Source of the DNA: Actinomycetota bacterium
Lineage (GTDB): Bacteria > Actinomycetota > Thermoleophilia > Solirubrobacterales > Solirubrobacteraceae
Direction: 5' to 3'
Length of the DNA stretch: 64,000 nucleotides
Assembly: GCA_009699245.1 (NCBI GenBank)
Contig: WLOQ01000004.1
Coordinates: 155,815 to 219,814, forward strand
Shown: positions 1 through 13,574 of the stretch, piece after piece
Layout of the letters: each line of letters begins with the position of its first letter
Numbering within the stretch: position 1 is the stretch's first letter
Program-made: the position numbers and the translations under genes
The notes under the pieces: generated by a model
Told to the model about the DNA's origin: nothing
The model's input: the letters and a program-made list of their open reading frames with translations, nothing else
Databases searched by the model: none

Positions 1-377
1 TGGGCGGGAGCGGTGAGCGCGAGCATGACGAGGCCCGAAGCGGTGAGTCCGAGTCCCCACCACTGGCGCTTGCCGACCGACATCCCGAAGACGCGGTCCG
101 CGATGATCGCGATCAGCCCGACACCGCCGGCGACGACGGCCTGGACGACCGACATCGGCGCCAGCGACAGCGCTGCCACGTGGAGCGCCCAGGCGATGGC
201 GCCCACGCCCATGCCCATGGCGAACCAACGGCTGCGCCAGAGACCGGCGGCCGTGTGAAGCGGGCGGCGGATGTCGACCTTCGGGGCCTCAGCAGCACCG
301 CGGTGCTTGAGGAAGAAGGCGAAATTCGAGCCTACGGCGCAGAGGAGCGCGAAGAGGATTCCGAGTTGGAGCGTCAT
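1..377 (-). CDS. DMT/EamA-like membrane transporter, partial at left edge
   Basis: Open reading frame from an ATG at 377 that runs off the window after about 125 codons, so the C-terminus is missing. Four hydrophobic stretches are visible, near residues 3-22, 53-72, 76-95 and 107-123. A short basic loop follows the first. The segment around 73-99 (Leu-Ala-Pro then Val-Val-Gln, ending in Asp-Arg) resembles the end of one EamA-type helix pair and the loop after it in drug/metabolite-transporter permeases. No substrate can be inferred. It lies downstream of rpoC on the same strand but is separated by a strong hairpin at 529-554, so it is probably transcribed separately. No clear Shine-Dalgarno precedes the ATG, so the start is uncertain. 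Confidence 0.6.
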   Translation of the reverse strand, partial: MTLQLGILFALLCAVGSNFAFFLKHRGAAEAPKVDIRRPLHTAAGLWRSRWFAMGMGVGAIAWALHVAALSLAPMSVVQAVVAGGVGLIAIIADRVFGMSVGKRQWWGLGLTASGLVMLALTAPA

Positions 378-528
378 GAAAAGGTGATGCGGTGCGGACC
401 GGCGGCAGTGGTCCGCTCGGGGAGGGAGCCACGGTTGTCATCGTCAGATGAGCGGCTCAGCTTGATTCCCCTGGACGTTCAGGCTACCGCCTCGTCCCGG
501 GTTCCTCCCCCACTTCGCGCAGGGCGGC

Positions 529-554
529 CGGTTCCCTGCCCAGGCAGGGAACCG
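529..554 (-). terminator. hairpin downstream of rpoC
   Basis: Perfect inverted repeat of 11-12 bp (arms 529-540 and 543-554) with a 2-4 nt loop, 23 nt beyond the rpoC stop codon. There is no T-run after it, which is common for terminators in high-GC actinobacteria. It separates rpoBC from the membrane protein gene at the left edge. Confidence 0.7.
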
Positions 555-577
555 TGCCACCGTGGCGCTGCTACGTG

Positions 578-5005
<4,428 letters not shown>

Positions 5006-5010
5006 GTGAT

Positions 5011-8000
5011 TCAGGCCCCTGCCTCAATGTCCAGATCCTCGGTCGCGAGCGCCGTGTCGCTCTCGGTCCCGAGCTGTTCGTCGTCGGCGTCGCCGCCGCC
5101 GCCCGCTGCGGCTGCGGCAGCCGCCTCGAGGTCCTCTTCGCCGTGGACGGCACCGCCGCCGATGCGCACACCTGAGAGGTCGATACCGAGCTCCTCAGCC
5201 GCGCGCAGGAGGTCGTCGTCGTCATCGCGGACTTCGGCGCTGACGCCTTCTTCCGAGACGACGTTGACGTCGAGCGCCAGGGACTGCATCTCCTTCAGCA
5301 GCACCTTGAACGACTCGGGGATGCTCGGCTCGGGGATGTTCTCCCCCTTGACGATGGCCTCGTAGGCCTTCACGCGGCCGACCGTGTCGTCGGACTTCAC
5401 CGTGAGCATCTCCTGGAGCGTGTAAGCCGCTCCGTATGCCTCGAGCGCCCACACCTCCATCTCGCCGAAGCGCTGACCACCGAACTGCGCCTTACCGCCC
5501 AGCGGCTGCTGGGTGACGAGCGAGTATGGGCCGGTCGAACGCGCGTGGATCTTGTCGTCCACGAGGTGGAGAAGCTTCAGGATGTACATGTAGCCGACCG
5601 TGACCTGCTGGTCGAACGGCTCGCCGGTGCGACCGTTGTACAGCGTGAACTTGCCGGAGGCGCGACGCCCTTCGGGACGCGCCTTGTCGATGTCCATGTT
5701 GATGCGACCCTTGTAATGGTCCTGCCAGCTGACGAGCGCGTTGTCCACGTCCGTCACGGTGGCGCCGTCGAAGACGGGCGTCGACACATACACCTTGGAG
5801 CTGCCGTTCTTCTGGGCCTCCTTGAAGGCCTCGCTGCCATCGTCGTACCAGCCCTGTGCGGCGACCCACCCGAGGTGCGTCTCCAGCAGCTGACCGACGT
5901 TCATGCGGCTCGGAACGCCGAGCGGGTTGAGGATCACGTCGACGGGCGTGCCGTCCTCGAGGAACGGCATGTCCTCCTCGTCGACGATCTTCGAGATGAC
6001 GCCCTTGTTGCCGTGGCGGCCGGCGAGCTTGTCGCCCTCGGAGATCTTGCGCTTCTTCGCGACGAAGACGCGCACGAGCTCATTGACGCCGGGCTTGAGG
6101 TCATCGCCGTTCTCGCGCGAGAGCGTGACGACCTTCGTCACGACCCCACCCTCACCGTGCGGCACCTTGAGGGATGTGTCGCGCACCTCGCGCGCCTTCT
6201 CCTTGAAGATCGCGCGGATGAGCTTCTCCTCGGCGGTGAGCTCGGTCTCGCCCTTCGGGGTGACCTTGCCGACCAGCAGGTCGCCGCCCGTGACCTCGGC
6301 GCCGACGCGGATGATGCCGCGGTCGTCGAGGCTGCGCAGCGACTCCTCGGAGCGGTTCGGGATGTCGCGGGTGATCTCCTCGTCGCCGAGCTTCGTCCCG
6401 CGGGCCTCGATCTCGTACTCCTCGATGTGGATCGAGGTGAGTTCATCGTCCTTCACCAGACGGCGGCTCAGGATGATCGCGTCCTCGAAGTTGTAGCCCT
6501 CCCAGGACATGAAGGCGACCATGAGGTTCTTGCCGAGCGCCATCTCGCCGTGATCGGTCGAGGAGCCGTCGGCGAGCACGTCGCCCTGCTTGACGACGTC
6601 GCCCGTGCGAACGCGCGGCGCCTGGTGGATGAGCGTGCCCTGGTTCGAGCGGCGGAACTTCGAGAGCTCCTGCTCGGCGATGCCATTCTTACCCTCGATG
6701 ATGATCCGCTCGGCGTCGACGTACGTGATCGTGCCGCCGATGTCAGCGAGCAGCACGTCACCGGTGTCGAGTGCTGCGCGGCGCTCCATCCCGGTGCCGA
6801 TCAGCGGCGCGTCGGGGACGAGCAGCGGCACAGCCTGGCGCTGCATGTTCGAACCCATGAGCGCGCGATTGGCATCGTCGTGCTCGAGGAACGGGATCAT
6901 CGCCGTGGCGACGGACCAGATCTGTTCGGGCGAGACGTCGACGAGGTCGACGTCCTTCGGCCCACAGGTCACGTACTGGCCGGCCTGCGTACGGCAGACG
7001 ACCTCGGGGCCCTTGAGCTTGCCGGTCTTCTCGTCGACCGGGTGGTTCGCCTGCGCGATCAGCTGATCGGCCTCCTGCGTGGCGTCGAGATGCACGATCT
7101 CGTCCGTCACGAGGCCATCCTTGACCACGCGGTACGGGGTCGTGATGAAGCCGAAGTCGCTCACCTGCGCGAAGGACGAGAGCGAGCCGATCAGGCCGAT
7201 GTTCGGGCCCTCAGGGGTCTCGATCGGGCACATCCGGCCGTAATGCGTCGGATGGACGTCGCGCACCTCGATGGGGGCGCGCTCGCGCGTCAGTCCGCCT
7301 GCGCCGAGGGCGCTGAGGCGCCGGCGATGGGTCAGACCGGACAGCGAGTTCGTCTGGTCCATGAACTGGCTCAGCTGCGAGGAGCCGAAGAACTCCTTCA
7401 GCGCCGCGCTCACGGGACGGATGTTCACGATCGTCTGCGGCGTGATCGTGTCCTCGTCCTCTGTCGTGAGGCGCTCGCGGACGACGCGCTCCATGCGGTA
7501 AAGGCCGACGCGGAACGCGTCCTGGATCAGCTCGCCAACCGTGCGCAGACGGCGGTTGCCGAAGTGCTCGTACTCGTCGAGGTGGTCCGAGAGCATGTGC
7601 CCCGGCTCGTACTCGCGGTCGCGCGGCATGCTGCCGGCCTCGAGCGCGTAGTCCTTGATCTCGATCTCGCCGTCTTCGGGGATTCCGAGCCACTTCGGCA
7701 GATTCACGAGCTCCTGCACGAGCGCGTGGATGTCGTCGTGCGTCAGCGTGCGGATCTCAAGGTCGAGGTCGAGTCCGAGACGCGCGTTGAGCTTGTAGCG
7801 ACCGACTCGCGTGAGGTCGTACCGCTTGGGGTCGAAGAAGAGCTGCTGGAGGAGCGCGTACGCGGCATCGACGCTCGGCGGCTCACCGGGACGCTGCTTC
7901 TTGAAGAGCTCGATCAGCGCGCCCTTCTTCGTCTTGGTGTTCTCCGGGTCGGTCTCGACCGTGTTGCGGATGTAGAGCGACCCCCCGAAGAGGTCGATGA

Positions 8001-8661
8001 GCTCCTGGTCAAGGCGCGCGATGTCCTCGTGCGTCTCATCGACGGCGGAGTCCGTCTCCGGGTTGTAGGCCATCGCACGAAGCAGCACCGTGACCGGCAG
8101 CTTGCGCTTGCGGTCGATGCGGACGAAGACCTTGCCCTTCTTGTCGATTTCGAGCTCGAGCCACGAACCGCGGGCCGGCATGAGGTTCGCCGTGAAGACC
8201 TGCTTCTCGCGGTCCTTCGGCTCCATGACGTAGGCGCCCGGGGAACGGACGAGCTGCGTCACGACGACGCGCTCCGTGCCGTTGATGATGAAGGTGCCGC
8301 GATCGGTCATCCACGGGAACTCGCCCATGAAGACGGACTGCTCGCGGATCTCACCGGTCTCCTGATTGATGAAGGCGACCGTCACCGACAGCGCGCGCGA
8401 GTACGTCTCGTCGTTCTCGCGGCATTCGGCGATCGTGGAGGTCGGCTCGTCGAAGACGATCTCGCCGAACTGGACGGCGAGGTTGCCCGTGTAGTCCTGG
8501 ATCGGTGAAATGTCATCGATCGTTTCGCGCAGCCCCCCCTTCTCAGGATCGACCAGCCAGGCGAACGAACGCCGCTGAATGTCGATCAGGTTGGGGACGT
8601 CGAGGGCCTTGGTCAGACGCGCGAAACTACGGCGCGTCCGGGAAGCAGCAACGGGCGGCAC
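5011..8661 (-). CDS. rpoB: DNA-directed RNA polymerase subunit beta
   Basis: Second-largest RNA polymerase subunit, 1216 aa. The start is GTG at 8661, preceded by GAGGAG with 9 nt spacing. The rifamycin-binding region ([13 protein letters not shown] onward) keeps the contact residues Q513, F514, D516, H526, R529 and S531 (E. coli numbering). It differs from the M. tuberculosis sequence at N518 (Thr), P520 (Ser) and the Pro after ALG (Ala). The EGPNIGLI and GRHGNKG motifs are intact. The C-terminus ends in an Ala/Gly/Asp/Glu-rich low-complexity tail of about 50 residues. It is translationally close to rpoC. The 232-nt leader upstream contains a candidate -10 box and a UUCG hairpin. Confidence 0.98.
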   Translation of the reverse strand: MPPVAASRTRRSFARLTKALDVPNLIDIQRRSFAWLVDPEKGGLRETIDDISPIQDYTGNLAVQFGEIVFDEPTSTIAECRENDETYSRALSVTVAFINQETGEIREQSVFMGEFPWMTDRGTFIINGTERVVVTQLVRSPGAYVMEPKDREKQVFTANLMPARGSWLELEIDKKGKVFVRIDRKRKLPVTVLLRAMAYNPETDSAVDETHEDIARLDQELIDLFGGSLYIRNTVETDPENTKTKKGALIELFKKQRPGEPPSVDAAYALLQQLFFDPKRYDLTRVGRYKLNARLGLDLDLEIRTLTHDDIHALVQELVNLPKWLGIPEDGEIEIKDYALEAGSMPRDREYEPGHMLSDHLDEYEHFGNRRLRTVGELIQDAFRVGLYRMERVVRERLTTEDEDTITPQTIVNIRPVSAALKEFFGSSQLSQFMDQTNSLSGLTHRRRLSALGAGGLTRERAPIEVRDVHPTHYGRMCPIETPEGPNIGLIGSLSSFAQVSDFGFITTPYRVVKDGLVTDEIVHLDATQEADQLIAQANHPVDEKTGKLKGPEVVCRTQAGQYVTCGPKDVDLVDVSPEQIWSVATAMIPFLEHDDANRALMGSNMQRQAVPLLVPDAPLIGTGMERRAALDTGDVLLADIGGTITYVDAERIIIEGKNGIAEQELSKFRRSNQGTLIHQAPRVRTGDVVKQGDVLADGSSTDHGEMALGKNLMVAFMSWEGYNFEDAIILSRRLVKDDELTSIHIEEYEIEARGTKLGDEEITRDIPNRSEESLRSLDDRGIIRVGAEVTGGDLLVGKVTPKGETELTAEEKLIRAIFKEKAREVRDTSLKVPHGEGGVVTKVVTLSRENGDDLKPGVNELVRVFVAKKRKISEGDKLAGRHGNKGVISKIVDEEDMPFLEDGTPVDVILNPLGVPSRMNVGQLLETHLGWVAAQGWYDDGSEAFKEAQKNGSSKVYVSTPVFDGATVTDVDNALVSWQDHYKGRINMDIDKARPEGRRASGKFTLYNGRTGEPFDQQVTVGYMYILKLLHLVDDKIHARSTGPYSLVTQQPLGGKAQFGGQRFGEMEVWALEAYGAAYTLQEMLTVKSDDTVGRVKAYEAIVKGENIPEPSIPESFKVLLKEMQSLALDVNVVSEEGVSAEVRDDDDDLLRAAEELGIDLSGVRIGGGAVHGEEDLEAAAAAAAGGGGDADDEQLGTESDTALATEDLDIEAGA

Positions 8662-8716
8662 GACGGGCGACTCCTCGGTGGGGTCAGAGGCGGACGGGGA
8701 TCAAGCGAGGTTCGCA

Positions 8717-8747
8717 CTCTCCGAAGAGAGGACGAACGACGAGTGTA
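8717..8747 (-). promoter_or_regulatory. candidate -10 box and UUCG-tetraloop hairpin in the rpoB leader
   Basis: Reading the minus strand, TACACT lies at 8747-8742. About 12 nt further comes CTCTC-TTCG-GAGAG (8730-8717), a 5-bp stem closed by a UUCG loop, roughly 55 nt before the rpoB GTG. The -10 fits the actinobacterial TANNNT pattern, but no good -35 is visible. The rest of the 8662-8893 gap holds a second small hairpin, five C then five G on the plus strand (8765-8777), perhaps the end of the channel transcript. Confidence 0.35.
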
Positions 8748-8893
8748 ACACACGGCGAAGCGGACCCCCGGTGGGGGCGTATCAGCGCTCACGGACCCCG
8801 CCCGCGGCTCACGTATGTGGCGTGATACCGAACTGGTGGGCGGCTGCGGCTATCGGCTGACTGCGGGCATCGTACCGGACTGCGGCGACGGCG

Positions 8894-9595
8894 TCACCCC
8901 TCGGTCGGCCCGCGCGTGGCACCAGGTTTGCGCCCGAGGTTGCTGACGAGCAGCGCGAGCACGGTGACGAGGTAGAACTGCCCGACGATCGCCTGGCCCA
9001 CGGCGACCGCCCTGCCGGCACCCCCGGCGGGCGTGAAATCGCCGTAGCCGACGGTCGCCTGCGTGATGAACGCGAAGTACATGCGGTCGCCGACGGTGCC
9101 GTCGCCGTGGTCCCCGTTGAAGAGCGGCCCGCTGTCGGCGTGCGCGATGACGCCGTAGACCTGGACGGCGAACAGGCCGATCAGGAGGAAGAAGGTGAGC
9201 GCCCCGAGGACGACCTGCGCCGTGACGCCCTGCTCGCGCAGCGCACGGCCCATGCCCTTGAGCATGATCAGCGGCGTGGCGAGGACGACGAGCGCGACGG
9301 CGATGAGCGAGACAACGGCCGAGACGTCGCCCTCGGTGACCATCGCGACGACCGCCGCAGCGATCGCGAGGGCGCTGAGCACGAGGGCGCCGCGCAGCGC
9401 TGCGGGGCGCGCCTGCGCGATGACGGTCGCGACCACGAGATTCGCGGCTGCCAGCACGCACAGCGCAAGGCGCGAGACCTGGCCGTCCGGGAGTGCGATC
9501 CCGAGCATGATCACGAGCGCGGTGATGCCCAGCACCCAGCCGTAGCTGTGTGTCCCGTGCAGCGTCCTGAGTGCCGTGCGGACCGGGGCGACCAT
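8894..9595 (-). CDS. six-TM potassium-channel-like protein
   Basis: Predicted inner-membrane ion channel of the two-pore-helix (Ion_trans_2) type. It has about six hydrophobic segments: four in the N-terminal half, one before the pore loop and one after. The K+ selectivity filter is visible as TVGYGD at residues 181-186, counting from the ATG at 9595. The longer frame opens at 9730, but that would overlap rplL, so the Met at 9595 (or 9604) is preferred; neither has a clear Shine-Dalgarno. No RCK/TrkA nucleotide-binding domain follows the pore; the protein ends about 20 residues after the last helix. Its position between rplL and rpoB, same strand, is unusual. Gating stimulus and physiological role are unknown. 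Confidence 0.8.
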   Translation of the reverse strand: MVAPVRTALRTLHGTHSYGWVLGITALVIMLGIALPDGQVSRLALCVLAAANLVVATVIAQARPAALRGALVLSALAIAAAVVAMVTEGDVSAVVSLIAVALVVLATPLIMLKGMGRALREQGVTAQVVLGALTFFLLIGLFAVQVYGVIAHADSGPLFNGDHGDGTVGDRMYFAFITQATVGYGDFTPAGGAGRAVAVGQAIVGQFYLVTVLALLVSNLGRKPGATRGPTEG

Positions 9596-9695
9596 GCGCC
9601 GCATTCGATCAGCGCATGCGGACGACGCCGCGAGCGTCCGACAACGACGACGGGCGCCACATGGGCGCCCGTCGCACTGCGGATCTGGCGGTCGG

Positions 9696-10079
9696 CTACT
9701 TGAGCTCGACGCTCGCGCCGGCCTCCTCAAGCTCAGCCTTGAGCTTGTCGGCCTCGTCGCGGTCGATGCCCTCCTTGACGGCCTTGGGAGCCTCGTCGAC
9801 GAGGTCCTTGGCCTCCTTCAGGCCCAGGCCGGTCGCCGCGCGGACGACCTTGATGACCTGGATCTTCTTGTCGCCGGCGCCCGTGAGGACGACGTCGACG
9901 GTCGAGGACGCCTCCTCGGCTGCGCCGGCGTCGCCGCCGCCACCAGCGGCGGGAGCAGCGGCTGCCACGGCAGTCGCCGAGACGCCGAACTCCTCCTCGA
10001 GGGCCTTGATGCGATCCGAAAGCTCGAGCACCGAGATGCTCTTGAGCTCGTCAATCCACTCCTGCGTGCTAGTTGCCAT
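9696..10079 (-). CDS. rplL: 50S ribosomal protein L7/L12
   Basis: Acidic stalk protein of the large subunit that recruits translation GTPases; 127 aa, normal length. It has the N-terminal dimerisation helix ([24 protein letters not shown]), an Ala/Gly hinge around residues 36-55, and the C-terminal domain with the conserved [20 protein letters not shown] stretch. AGGAG sits 7 nt before the ATG. It follows rplJ by 36 nt, the usual L10-L12 pairing. Confidence 0.97.
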   Translation of the reverse strand: MATSTQEWIDELKSISVLELSDRIKALEEEFGVSATAVAAAAPAAGGGGDAGAAEEASSTVDVVLTGAGDKKIQVIKVVRAATGLGLKEAKDLVDEAPKAVKEGIDRDEADKLKAELEEAGASVELK

Positions 10080-10115
10080 GCTGATTCTCCTTGGGGGTCG
10101 CTTCGGCGTGCTCGG

Positions 10116-10865
10116 CTAGGCCGAAGCGTCCGCCTGATTCTCGTTGTCGGAAGGGGTCTCTTCAGCGGCCTCGGGGGCCACGTCCTGCGTGTCGTCGGCT
10201 CCGGCGGCCTGGGCCTCCGGCTCCGCGGCGGTGTCCTCGGCCGAAGCCTCGGGGGCGTCAGCCTCGGGGGCGTCAGCCTCGGCCGCAGCCGGGGCCTCCG
10301 CAGCCGGGGCGGCAGCGGCCGCGGGCGGCTCGCCTGCCTCGACCTCGCCGGACTGCTTCTTCTCCTGGAGCTGACCGAGCGCGATGGCCAGGCCACCGAG
10401 CAGGCCGCCCAGGCCACGGGCGAGGCCCGTGAGCGGGGAGGCGACGACACCGACGAGCTGCCCGTAGAGCACCTCGCGGGTCGGCAGCTTCGCGAGCGCC
10501 TGAAGCTGTTCGACAGCCAGCGGCTCGCCGTTCATCAGCCCGCCCTTGAAGGCGAGGATCTCCGTGTCCTTGTTGAACGTGGAGATCGCCTTGGCCGCTG
10601 CGGCAGCGTCGCCGCGCACGAAGGTCAGTGCGGTGGGGCCGCTGAGCAGCTCCTTGAGGGCCTCAGCGCCCGCGATGTCAGCCGCCCGCTCGGTGAGCGA
10701 GTTCTTGACGACGCGCAGGGTCGCATCGGACGCGCGCAGCTCTGCGCGCACCGCAGCAACCTGGGTCACGGTGATGCCGCGGTAGTCGACGGCGAAAACC
10801 GCCTCCGACTCCTTGATCTGCTCGGCGATCTCTGCGACCGCCACGGCCTTCTCTTCTCTATTCAT
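10116..10865 (-). CDS. rplJ: 50S ribosomal protein L10 with long acidic C-terminal tail
   Basis: Ribosomal stalk base protein that anchors L7/L12 dimers. Start chosen at the ATG at 10865 (MNREEKAV), preceded by GAGGAGG; an in-frame codon 24 nt upstream lacks that signal. Residues about 1-172 are a normal L10, including the YRGITVTQ motif and the VKNSLTERA segment. The remaining ~75 residues are an Ala/Glu/Pro/Asp-rich extension, making 249 aa against the usual 165-180. Two exact copies of a 15-bp unit lie in the part encoding the tail. The 77-nt gap to rplA could hold an L10 autoregulatory leader, but no specific fold was worked out. Confidence 0.96.
   Translation of the reverse strand: MNREEKAVAVAEIAEQIKESEAVFAVDYRGITVTQVAAVRAELRASDATLRVVKNSLTERAADIAGAEALKELLSGPTALTFVRGDAAAAAKAISTFNKDTEILAFKGGLMNGEPLAVEQLQALAKLPTREVLYGQLVGVVASPLTGLARGLGGLLGGLAIALGQLQEKKQSGEVEAGEPPAAAAAPAAEAPAAAEADAPEADAPEASAEDTAAEPEAQAAGADDTQDVAPEAAEETPSDNENQADASA
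10246..10275 (-). repeat. 15-bp tandem repeat (x2) in the rplJ tail
   Basis: GCCTCGGGGGCGTCA occurs twice in direct succession (10246-10260 and 10261-10275), and the next 7 bases begin a third copy. In protein it repeats the five-residue unit Ala-Asp-Ala-Pro-Glu, so the acidic tail may have grown by slippage. Confidence 0.8.
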
Positions 10866-10942
10866 GGGCCTCCTCGTCCGGTCTTGCACCCGCCGTCGCG
10901 GGCTGCCGGAGGTCTACGGTGGCGCGAAGCTCCTGAAGGGTG

Positions 10943-11671
10943 TTACGCCGCGGCCGGCGTAGCCTCCAGGAGGTCGCGAAGACGGGTGGGATCGACCTTG
11001 ACGCCGGGCCCCTGGGTGGAGGCGAGGGTGATCGAACGGATGTACTTGCCCTTGGCGACGGCGGGCTTGGCGCGGACGAGCTCCTCGACGACGGCTGCGT
11101 AGTTCTCCAGCAGCGCGCGCTCGTCGAAGCTCTTCTTGCCGATCACCAGGTGCACGATCGCGTTGCGGTCCGTGCGGTACTCGACCTTGCCTGCCTTGGC
11201 CTCTTCGACGGCCTTGGCGACGTCGTTCGTGACCGTGCCGACCTTCGGGTTCGGCATCTTGCCCGACGGGCCGAGGACGCGGCCGAGGCGGCCGACGATC
11301 GGCATGAGGTCCGGTGTGGAGATCGCCACATCGAAGTCGGAGAAGCCCTCCTCGATGCGCTTGGCGAGATCCTCGGCGCCGACGACGTCCGCGCCGGCCT
11401 GCTCGGCCTCGCGCGCCTTGTCGCCCTGGGCGAAGACCGCGATGGTCACCGAGCGGCCGAGGCCGTTGGGGAGCGCGATCGTGCCGCGGAGCTGCTCGTC
11501 CGCGTGACGGACGTTGAGGCCCGTACGCACGTGCACCTCGATCGACTCATCGAACTTCGCGTTGCTGAGCTCGCGCACGAGGGCGATCGCCTCGGCGGGG
11601 CCATAGGCGAAGTCGCGGTCGACCTTCGTGCGTGCTGCTTCGTAACGCTTTCCGTGTGCGGTCATCGTCAC
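10943..11671 (-). CDS. rplA: 50S ribosomal protein L1
   Basis: L1-stalk protein and typical translational repressor of its own operon; 242 aa. Conserved segments include the [21 protein letters not shown] loop and the PTRLRDLL C-terminus. The ATG at 11671 overlaps the rplK stop as ATGA. A second in-frame ATG lies 6 nt downstream at 11665. GGAGG precedes the first ATG by about 6 nt, which favours the overlapping start and translational coupling to rplK. Confidence 0.97.
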   Translation of the reverse strand: MTMTAHGKRYEAARTKVDRDFAYGPAEAIALVRELSNAKFDESIEVHVRTGLNVRHADEQLRGTIALPNGLGRSVTIAVFAQGDKAREAEQAGADVVGAEDLAKRIEEGFSDFDVAISTPDLMPIVGRLGRVLGPSGKMPNPKVGTVTNDVAKAVEEAKAGKVEYRTDRNAIVHLVIGKKSFDERALLENYAAVVEELVRAKPAVAKGKYIRSITLASTQGPGVKVDPTRLRDLLEATPAAA

Positions 11672-12090
11672 ACCACCTCCACGCCCATGGAGCGGGCGGT
11701 ACCGGCGATGATCTTCGCCGCCTGATCGATGTCGTGGGCGTTGAGATCGTCGAGCTTGCGCTCAGCGATCTCACGCACCTGGGCCTGGCTGATCGTGCCG
11801 ACCTTCTTGGAGTTGGGCTCCCCGGAACCCTTCGCGAGCCCGATCGCCTGCTTGATGAGCACGGCGGCCGGCGGGGTCTTCGTGATGAAGGTGAACGAGC
11901 GATCCTCGTAGACCGTGATCACGACCGGGATCGTCACACCGGCCTGGTCCTGCGTCTGGGCGTTGAACGCCTTGCAGAACTCCATAATGTTGATGCCGTG
12001 CTGACCCAGCGCGGGGCCGACCGGCGGCGCCGGGCTGGCTCCGCCGCCCGGGGCCTGGAGCTTGATGTGAGTGAGGACCTTCTTCGCCAT
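11668..12090 (-). CDS. rplK: 50S ribosomal protein L11
   Basis: Large-subunit GTPase-centre protein that binds 23S rRNA helices 43/44; 140 aa, normal length. The N-terminal domain ([34 protein letters not shown]) is highly conserved, as is the C-terminal [18 protein letters not shown] rRNA-binding segment. It overlaps rplA by 4 nt and follows nusG by 56 nt. Confidence 0.98.
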   Translation of the reverse strand: MAKKVLTHIKLQAPGGGASPAPPVGPALGQHGINIMEFCKAFNAQTQDQAGVTIPVVITVYEDRSFTFITKTPPAAVLIKQAIGLAKGSGEPNSKKVGTISQAQVREIAERKLDDLNAHDIDQAAKIIAGTARSMGVEVV

Positions 12091-12146
12091 GACAGTTCAG
12101 TTCTTGGGGAGCTTGGAGAGTAGTGGGATGACTTGGACGACGCGGA

Positions 12147-12671
12147 TCAGGTGATCTTCTTGACCTGATCGAAGCCGACCTCGACCGGGGTCTCGCGTCC
12201 GAAGATCGAGACGAGGACCTTGAGCTTCGCGGCGTCCTGGTTGATTTCGGCGATCTCGCCGGAGAAGTCTGAAAGCGGGCCGGAGGTGACCTTCACCGAC
12301 TCGCCGATCGTGAACTGGGCCTTCGATGGCGCCTTCTGCGCGATCTCGCGATGCAGCAGGCGATCGACCTCGGCGCGCGTGAGCGGCACGGGGTCGTCGG
12401 TCGAGCCGACGAAGCCGGTGACGCCGGGAGTGCCCTTGACCAGACCCCACGAGTCCTCGTTGAGGTCCATCTCGACCAGGACGTAGCCCGGCATGGTCTT
12501 GGTCTCCTTGTTGACCTTCTGCCCGTCCTTGAGCTCGGAGACCGTCTCGGTCGGGATCACGATCTGACGCACGACACCGGCCTGGCCGAGTGTGACGACG
12601 CGGTGCTCAAGGTTCTGCTTGACCTTGTTCTCGAGCCCGGATTTTGTGTTGACGACGTACCAGCGATACAT
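12147..12671 (-). CDS. nusG: transcription termination/antitermination factor NusG
   Basis: Binds RNA polymerase and links it to Rho or the ribosome; 174 aa. The NGN domain begins WYVVNTKSGLE and includes the conserved PGYVLVEMDL and TPGVTGFVG segments. A KOW domain (SVKVTSGPLSDFSGEIAEIN) occupies the C-terminus. Start chosen at the ATG at 12671 because homologues begin at this point; the longer frame would run into secE. It starts 10 nt after the secE stop. Confidence 0.97.
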   Translation of the reverse strand: MYRWYVVNTKSGLENKVKQNLEHRVVTLGQAGVVRQIVIPTETVSELKDGQKVNKETKTMPGYVLVEMDLNEDSWGLVKGTPGVTGFVGSTDDPVPLTRAEVDRLLHREIAQKAPSKAQFTIGESVKVTSGPLSDFSGEIAEINQDAAKLKVLVSIFGRETPVEVGFDQVKKIT

Positions 12672-12681
12672 GGCGTGGGCC

Positions 12682-13260
12682 TCAGATGATGATGTCGACG
12701 ACCTTCTTGGCAACGTAATCCGCCAGGCCTAGATACAGCCCGGCGATGACTACGAAACCCAGGACAACTGCTGTGGCCTGCCCCACCTGGCGGCGGTCAG
12801 GCCACTGGACCCGCTGAAGCTCGGCCCAGGATGCGCGGAGGAATGCGACGAAGCGCAGCCCACCCTTGCGCGTCGGAGCACCTACGCCGGCCTTGGTGCG
12901 CTCACGGCGGCGCTCGGAGATGTCGCTGCCGAGCTCGTCCTCGGCACGCTCGATGGCCTGCTGATCGCCGGTCTCGAAGGTCTCCTCGAGCTCGTCGACG
13001 CGGTCTTCGAGTTCGTCGAACTCCTCGTCGGTCAGGTCCTCGGGATGGTCGACGACGCGATCGTCGCCGCCCACACCGTCGAGCGCGTCGGGCGCAGCGG
13101 GTTCGCCACCGGCGTCGGCGACGAGCTTCGCTTCGAACTCATCGACCTCCCCCGATGCATGCTCGAGCCCACCGGGCACGTCCTCGCGCGCCGGGCCGTC
13201 TCCGGCCTCCGGCGAGCGTCGTGCACGGCGCTGCTTCGCGCGTTTGCGATCCCTGGCCAC
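12682..13260 (-). CDS. secE: preprotein translocase subunit SecE with long acidic N-terminal extension
   Basis: Essential Sec translocon subunit. The recognisable SecE part is the last ~60 residues: the amphipathic SWAELQRVQWPDRRQV segment and one transmembrane helix (AVVLGFVVIAGLYLGLADYV). Ahead of it are about 130 residues that are first basic (RDRKRAKQRRARR) and then strongly acidic (DLTDEEFDELEDRVDELEETFE), making 192 aa. Typical single-helix SecE proteins have 60-100. The start is GTG at 13260 with a weak GGTGAG upstream, 15 nt after the rpmG stop. Confidence 0.93.
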   Translation of the reverse strand: MARDRKRAKQRRARRSPEAGDGPAREDVPGGLEHASGEVDEFEAKLVADAGGEPAAPDALDGVGGDDRVVDHPEDLTDEEFDELEDRVDELEETFETGDQQAIERAEDELGSDISERRRERTKAGVGAPTRKGGLRFVAFLRASWAELQRVQWPDRRQVGQATAVVLGFVVIAGLYLGLADYVAKKVVDIII

Positions 13261-13275
13261 GCAGGCTCACCCCGG

Positions 13276-13440
13276 CTAGCGGGTCTCCTTGTGGCTGGTA
13301 TGGGTCCTGCACCAGCGACAGAACTTGCGCAGCGTGATGCGATCGGGCGTGTTGCGCTTGCTCTTGTTGGTTTGATAGTTGCGCCGCTTGCAGTCCTCAC
13401 ATTCGAGGGTGACCGCAATGCGCACGTCTCCGCGGGCCAT
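13276..13440 (-). CDS. rpmG: 50S ribosomal protein L33 (zinc-ribbon form)
   Basis: 54-aa ribosomal protein too short for most gene callers. It begins ATG at 13440 ([14 protein letters not shown]) and ends TAG at 13276-13278. It has both Cys pairs (ECEDC and FCRWC), so it is the zinc-binding C+ paralogue. The [20 protein letters not shown] core is typical of L33. It heads the rpmG-secE-nusG-rplKA run; a tRNA gene often found here is absent. Confidence 0.96.
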   Translation of the reverse strand: MARGDVRIAVTLECEDCKRRNYQTNKSKRNTPDRITLRKFCRWCRTHTSHKETR

Positions 13441-13522
13441 AGGGCGACTCCGGTCGAGAAGAACACTTCAGAAAAACGCTCCGGGACAGAAAAACGACCC
13501 GCCCCGGGCGAGTCAGGCACGG

Positions 13523-13528
13523 AGTGTA
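13523..13528 (-). promoter_or_regulatory. candidate -10 box upstream of rpmG
   Basis: TACACT on the minus strand, about 83 nt before the rpmG ATG, in the 134-nt gap between rpmG and the divergent MFS gene. The same hexamer occurs in the rpoB leader. No convincing -35 element at the expected distance, so this is tentative. Confidence 0.3.
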
Positions 13529-13574
13529 GCGGCTGTCATGCCGCGGGGCGCTGAGGCCGAATAGCCTCTAGCGC

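Noticed and set aside
5545..8508. 987-codon plus-strand open frame opposite rpoB
   Set aside because: Same antisense effect; rpoB is certain and the opposing product has no recognisable domain.
10246..10275. CRISPR-like repeat
   Set aside because: Only two 15-bp units in tandem without spacers, inside the rplJ coding tail.
9576..11102. 508-codon plus-strand frame over the rplL-rplJ-rplA region
   Set aside because: Crosses three certain ribosomal genes on the other strand; composition is that of a shadow frame.
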